Source of the DNA: Clostridiales bacterium | GTDB lineage: Bacteria; Bacillota; Clostridia; Christensenellales; Aristaeellaceae | Assembly: GCA_015056245.1 (NCBI GenBank) | Contig: SVGQ01000002.1 | Location: 1-64,000 of the forward strand | Reading direction: 5' to 3' | Length of the DNA: 64,000 bases | In this document: positions 59,656-64,000 of the stretch, piece by piece | Layout: each line of letters begins with the position of its first letter | Numbering within the stretch: the first letter of the stretch is position 1 | The notes under the pieces: model-generated | What the model was told of the DNA's origin: nothing | Seen by the model: the letters and a program-made list of their open reading frames with translations, nothing else | Database searches by the model: none | Position numbers and translations under genes: made by a program

Positions 59656-60207
59656 ATGCATCTAACGGGCACGCCCATTCTGAAGACCAAGCGCTGCGTC
59701 CTGCGGAGGATCGTTCCGGATGACTATCGGACGATGTATGAAAACTGGGCACGCTTCGAAGAAGTATGCCGTTTCTTTCCCTTTCATCCGATACCCGATA
59801 GCGAAATCTACCGGGAAAAAGTAAACAAGTGGTGCAGCAGCTATGCGTCCCCTTCCTATCTTCATTGGGTGATAGAATGGAACGAGAGCGGCGAGGTAAT
59901 CGGCACCATCAATCTGGGAAACGTGGAAGAAACCTCCGAGATGGCTGATACTGCCTACATGCTCTCCCCGCGTTACTGGAACATGGGGATCATGACGGAA
60001 GTGCTTCAGGCGGTATTGACCTATGCCTTTGAAGTGGCTGGTTTCAACCGCATTCAGGCTGAAGTTTTTGATGGGAATGCAGCCTCCGCCCGCGTGTTGA
60101 CCAAATGCGGCATGCAGTTGGAGGGTATCGCAAGGCAGAAATACCACAAGGATGGACAGCGGATCGATGCAGCCCAGTATGCCATATTAAGAAAAGATTA
60201 TGAGTAA
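59656..60207 (+). CDS. GNAT family N-acetyltransferase (RimJ-like)
   Basis: ILKTKRCVLRRIVPDDYRTMYENWA; AYMLSPRYWNMGIMTEVLQAVLTYAFEVAGFNRIQAEVFDGNAASARVLTKCGMQLEG. Confidence 0.92.
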   Translation: MHLTGTPILKTKRCVLRRIVPDDYRTMYENWARFEEVCRFFPFHPIPDSEIYREKVNKWCSSYASPSYLHWVIEWNESGEVIGTINLGNVEETSEMADTAYMLSPRYWNMGIMTEVLQAVLTYAFEVAGFNRIQAEVFDGNAASARVLTKCGMQLEGIARQKYHKDGQRIDAAQYAILRKDYE

Positions 60208-60220
60208 ATAGGTGGAATGA

Positions 60221-60255
60221 AGCCCTCTGTCCGGTGACGCACTGGACAGAGGGCT
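60221..60255 (+). terminator. Rho-independent terminator
   Basis: agccctctgtccggtgacgcactggacagagggct. Confidence 0.8.
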
Positions 60256-60295
60256 TCTGTTATGGGTTGCTATTGTATGATGAAACAGTTCATCA

Positions 60296-61666
60296 TCAGA
60301 TTGTCGGCAGCTTCGCCACCGCAGCTGCCAGTTCCTCATCGGTAGGAATATAGTCGCTCATCTTGCCATCATGGAACTTCTCATAGGACATCATATCGAA
60401 GTAGCCGGTGCCGGTCAGGCCGAACAGGATCGTCTTTTCCTCGCCGGTTTCCTTGCAGCGCAGGGCTTCATCCATGGCTACCTTTATAGCGTGAGAGCTT
60501 TCCGGCGCGGGCAGAATGCCCTCCACCCGGGCAAACCGTTCCGCTGCTTCAAACACTTCCGTCTGCTTTACGGAGACAGCTTCCATTAGGCCATCATCAT
60601 ACAGCTTGGACAGGATGGGGCTCATGCCATGGTAGCGCAAGCCGCCTGCGTGGCTGGCAGAAGGAATGAAGCCGCTGCCCAGCGTGTACATCTTGGCAAG
60701 GGGGCACACCATGCCCGTATCGCAGTAATCGTAAGCATATACGCCCCGGGTCAGGCTGGGGCAGGATGCGGGCTCCACGGCGATGAAACGGTAATCCGCT
60801 TCGCCCCGGAGCTTCTCGCCCATGAAGGGAGCGATCAGGCCGCCCAGATTGGAGCCGCCGCCCGCACAGCCGATGATCACATCCGGCTTTACACCGTATT
60901 TGTCCATGGCAGCTTTGGCTTCCAGACCGATCACCGACTGGTGCAGCATCACCTGATTGAGCACGCTGCCCAGCACATAGCGGTAGCCTTCGGTGTTCAC
61001 AGCGGTCTCCACTGCTTCGGAGATGGCGCAGCCAAGGCTGCCCGTGGTACCGGGATGCTCTGCGAGGATCTTCCGGCCCACCTGGGTTTCCATGGAGGGA
61101 GACGGCGTGACGGACGCGCCATAGGTACGCATCACTTCCCGGCGGAAGGGTTTTTGTTCATAGCTGCACTTGACCATATACACCTTGCAGTCCAGCCCCA
61201 AATAGGCACAGGCCATGGACAGCGCCGTGCCCCACTGGCCCGCGCCGGTTTCCGTAGTAACGCCCCTGAGACCCTGTTTTTTGGCGTAGTAGGCCTGCGC
61301 GATGGCAGAGTTCAGCTTGTGGCTGCCGGAGGTATTGTTGCCCTCGAATTTGTAGTAGATCTTCGCCGGGGTCTGAAGTTTCTCTTCCAGACAGTAGGCC
61401 CGCACCAGCGGCGCAGGACGGTACATCTTGTAAAAGTCCAGAATCTCCTGAGGAATATCGAAATAGGCAGTGTCCTCGTCCACTTCCTGCCGGGCCAGTT
61501 CCGCGCAGAATACGCCGGACAGTTCCTCCGCCGTCATGGGCTGGAGGGTATCGGGATTCAGCAGGGGCGCGGGCTTGTTTTTCATGTCGGCACGCAGGTT
61601 GTACCAGGCCTTGGGCATCTCGTTTTCGTCCAGATAGATTTTGTAGGGAATCTGCTTGTTTGCCAT
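60296..61666 (-). CDS. trpB: TrpB2-type tryptophan synthase beta-like PLP enzyme
   Basis: RPAPLVRAYCLEEKLQTPAKIYYKFEGNNTSGSHKLNSAIAQAYYAKKQGLRGVTTETGAGQWGTALS; GCAGGGSNLGGL; long N-terminal extension typical of TrpB2. Confidence 0.93.
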   Translation of the reverse strand: MANKQIPYKIYLDENEMPKAWYNLRADMKNKPAPLLNPDTLQPMTAEELSGVFCAELARQEVDEDTAYFDIPQEILDFYKMYRPAPLVRAYCLEEKLQTPAKIYYKFEGNNTSGSHKLNSAIAQAYYAKKQGLRGVTTETGAGQWGTALSMACAYLGLDCKVYMVKCSYEQKPFRREVMRTYGASVTPSPSMETQVGRKILAEHPGTTGSLGCAISEAVETAVNTEGYRYVLGSVLNQVMLHQSVIGLEAKAAMDKYGVKPDVIIGCAGGGSNLGGLIAPFMGEKLRGEADYRFIAVEPASCPSLTRGVYAYDYCDTGMVCPLAKMYTLGSGFIPSASHAGGLRYHGMSPILSKLYDDGLMEAVSVKQTEVFEAAERFARVEGILPAPESSHAIKVAMDEALRCKETGEEKTILFGLTGTGYFDMMSYEKFHDGKMSDYIPTDEELAAAVAKLPTI

Positions 61667-61707
61667 GGTTCTGTCCTCCTCTGTTTTTGGTCGCTGAGAG
61701 GAGGCAA

Positions 61708-61995
61708 CAAAAAACCTGTCCCCTCAGACAATGGTTGTCTGCTGGGACAGGAGTATATTTCATCCTGCGGTGCCACCCGGCTTGACGCGCCTGTTGACGC
61801 GCCCACTTTACGCATACTGACATATGCCGACGGTTGATCACGGAGAGTCCAGCTCCGTCTCGCATACTCCGGTCAACCCGTTTCTGCTCGCCCTCGGAAG
61901 TCCATTCAGCCTCGCATTCTCCGCCGCAATCCCACTATCTGCGGCTCTCTGGGGGAAAAGAGGGGTGGCTTACTCACTCTTCCTCAACGGTTTAG
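61708..61995 (-). ncRNA. T-box riboswitch leader, predicted Trp-specific (TGG specifier)
   Basis: Minus strand: T-box core GGGTGGCACCGCAGG (61764-61778); AG-type motif CAGAGAGCC; CTGAA-TGG-ACTTCCGAG specifier region (TGG at 61902-61904); terminator cctgtcccagcagacaaccattgtctgaggggacagg + T-run (61715-61751). Confidence 0.9.
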
Positions 61996-61999
61996 GGGA

Positions 62000-62028
62000 A
62001 TGATACATCATCACTTTAGTGTTGTCAA
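62000..62028 (-). promoter_or_regulatory. Sigma-A promoter driving the T-box/trpB2 transcript
   Basis: Minus strand TTGACA-N17-TATCAT. Confidence 0.75.
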
Positions 62029-62068
62029 GCGGAAAATTTTTGGAGGATGCGGGATAGGCTTTCTCTCC

Positions 62069-62959
62069 TCAGCCCTCTTTTTTTCCAAACAGGCCGGCGT
62101 TGATCAGTTCCCTGTCGATCCACTCAGGCGAATAAAACGCGGTTTTGGCGTCCGGCTGATAGTCCTCGTGCACCTGCGCCCCGGGCTTCTCATCCTGGGT
62201 GTAGACCAGCGTCACCTTATCGCCGTTCTCAATGGCGTACCAGTGATAATAACGGTTTTCATGAATCCGGTCGTATGAGTCAAAACAAGGGAAACGCTCC
62301 CGGAAGTACAGCACCCGGCGGCCGAAGGCATCCCGGTACACCGGCACTTTGTAGCCCCGGTAGAACACGCCGTCCAGTTCACCTTCGCTTTTCGCCTTGA
62401 GCTGCGCAACGGTCAGATAAGATCTCCCGGCGGCAACAAACAAGCTTTCATCCTCTTTCGTGGACTCCGTAAGCATTTCATCCCCTGACTGATCATCAGC
62501 CGTCTTAAGTGGTTCGATCAGTCCGGCAGCGATCAGTTCTCCGTCAATCCACCAGGGAATCTCAAACGCTGTCTCCGCTTGCGCTGTGTAGTTCTCGTGC
62601 ACCTGTACGCCCGGCGTATCATCCTTTTGGTATACCAGCGTCACCTGCTGGCGATCCGCGATGGCATACCAGTTGCTATAACGGTCTTCATACAAGGAAT
62701 CAAAGCTGTCTAAGCCCGGAAACTTCTCCCAGAAATGCAGCACCCTGCGCCCATGGATATCCTCGTACACAGGAATTTTGAACATCTCATGCTCGGCAGA
62801 CGCAAGGGCTTCCCGCTCTCTGGCCTTCAGCTGCCTGACAGACCGATAGGCTTTCCCGGCAGCTTCAAAGGTATCGGCAGGATCAGCCGGGGTCCATCTG
62901 TCCCTGATACCGGCAAGCCATCTTTTTGTACTCCGAAACCATTTGCTGAACATCCACAA
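62069..62959 (-). CDS. Hypothetical protein with two tandem copies of a ~115-aa domain
   Basis: KIPVYEDIHGRRVLHFWEKFPGLDSFDSLYEDRYSNWYAI... and KVPVYRDAFGRRVLYFRERFPCFDSYDRIHENRYYHWYAI... Confidence 0.75.
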   Translation of the reverse strand: MWMFSKWFRSTKRWLAGIRDRWTPADPADTFEAAGKAYRSVRQLKAREREALASAEHEMFKIPVYEDIHGRRVLHFWEKFPGLDSFDSLYEDRYSNWYAIADRQQVTLVYQKDDTPGVQVHENYTAQAETAFEIPWWIDGELIAAGLIEPLKTADDQSGDEMLTESTKEDESLFVAAGRSYLTVAQLKAKSEGELDGVFYRGYKVPVYRDAFGRRVLYFRERFPCFDSYDRIHENRYYHWYAIENGDKVTLVYTQDEKPGAQVHEDYQPDAKTAFYSPEWIDRELINAGLFGKKEG

Positions 62960-63075
62960 TGCCCCCTTTGGCTATAAATTGCAAGTATGGTAGCACATAT
63001 CCACGGCAATGGCAACAGCTGTTTTGGCATGACGCTTTTTTCTGCCGGTTTTCTCCAAAAAAGTACTTCGACCCC

Positions 63076-63104
63076 TTGCGCATCCCATAAGGTTGTGCTA
63101 TACT
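63076..63104 (+). promoter_or_regulatory. Sigma-A type promoter for rpsB
   Basis: TTGCGC-N17-TATACT. Confidence 0.5.
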
Positions 63105-63207
63105 CTATCCGATTACGCACCTTTGCGGTTCGCATGCTTGTGCCGCCCAATGGCGGTGGCTGTGCGGTGTGGCCCAAGGGGTGGAAAAAACAAGGAGGAT
63201 ACCCAAA

Positions 63208-63948
63208 ATGGCAGTTATCTCTATGAAGCAGCTCCTGGAAGCGGGCGTGCACTTCGGTCACCAGACCCGCCGCTGGAACCCCAAAATGGCTCAGTACATC
63301 TTCACTGAGCGCAACGGCATCTACATCATCGACCTGCAGAAGACCGTCCGCAAGGCCGACGAAGCCTACAACTTCGTGCGTGACCTGGCTATGGAAGGCA
63401 AGAGCATCCTGTTCGTCGGCACCAAGAAGCAGGCTCAGGAGTCCATCGCTTCCGAAGCTCAGCGCTGCAACATGTACTATGTCAACAACCGCTGGCTGGG
63501 CGGCATGCTGACCAACTTCCGCACCATCCGCACCCGCGTGGAGCGCCTCAACCAGATCGACAAGATGGAAGCCGCCGGTCAGTTCGACGTGCTGCCCAAG
63601 AAGGAAGTCATTAAGCTGCAGCATGAGCGCGAAAAGCTGGAAGCCAACCTGGGCGGCATCCGTGAGATGAAGAAGCTCCCCGGCGCCCTGTTCGTGGTTG
63701 ACCCCCGCAAGGAGCACATCGCTGTTGCCGAAGCCCGCGCTCTGAACATCCCGATCGTGGCTATCGTTGACACCAACTGCGATCCCGATGAAATCGACTA
63801 CGTCATCCCCGGCAACGACGACGCTATCCGCGCCGTGAAGCTGATCGCCGGCAAGCTGGCTGACGCTGTGCTGGAAGGCAAGCAGGGCGAGCAGGATGCC
63901 ACTGGCGAAGCCGCTCCCGAAGAGGAAGCCGCCAAGGTTGAAGAATAA
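63208..63948 (+). CDS. rpsB: 30S ribosomal protein S2
   Basis: [49 protein letters not shown] aaggagg. Confidence 0.98.
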   Translation: MAVISMKQLLEAGVHFGHQTRRWNPKMAQYIFTERNGIYIIDLQKTVRKADEAYNFVRDLAMEGKSILFVGTKKQAQESIASEAQRCNMYYVNNRWLGGMLTNFRTIRTRVERLNQIDKMEAAGQFDVLPKKEVIKLQHEREKLEANLGGIREMKKLPGALFVVDPRKEHIAVAEARALNIPIVAIVDTNCDPDEIDYVIPGNDDAIRAVKLIAGKLADAVLEGKQGEQDATGEAAPEEEAAKVEE

Positions 63949-64000
63949 TTTCTGAATATACTGGCACGGGCGCAGCAAACCTGCGCCCGGCCCCAACGAT

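Overview
A roughly 58-60% GC (estimated by eye) chromosomal window from an anaerobic, probably spore-forming Bacillota/Clostridia-type bacterium. It runs from rpsJ (S10, minus strand) on the left to rpsB (S2, plus strand) on the right. I see about 55 credible CDS and no tRNA, rRNA, CRISPR array, transposase or prophage. Recognisable blocks: (1) a CotH kinase gene whose stop overlaps the start of an ArnT/GT39-like glycosyltransferase; (2) DUF362 ferredoxin-type protein plus uvrA; (3) type III glutamine synthetase and two large secreted proteins of unknown function; (4) dusB overlapping a GH127-like gene; (5) glpK, hemZ, MBL hydrolase, dtd and relA/spoT, with a membrane glycosyltransferase inserted between relA and dtd; (6) an overlapping-gene operon ACP - AMP-ligase - LuxE-like - LuxC-like with GT2, GNAT-like and membrane genes, plus an upstream SDR and two DUF6056-like paralogs, and no luciferase; (7) nagA and a SipL-like DUF3794/LysM gene; (8) a ten-gene Mrp/Mbh-like antiporter operon with four large ND-type subunits, one of which carries an apparent 1-nt frameshift in a G-run; (9) NUDIX, GH43-like and GNAT genes; (10) TrpB2 behind a T-box leader whose apparent specifier is TGG (Trp). 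Intergenic regions also carry at least five copies of a modular palindrome-rich dispersed repeat. All family calls come from reading motifs in the supplied translations. No database search was run.
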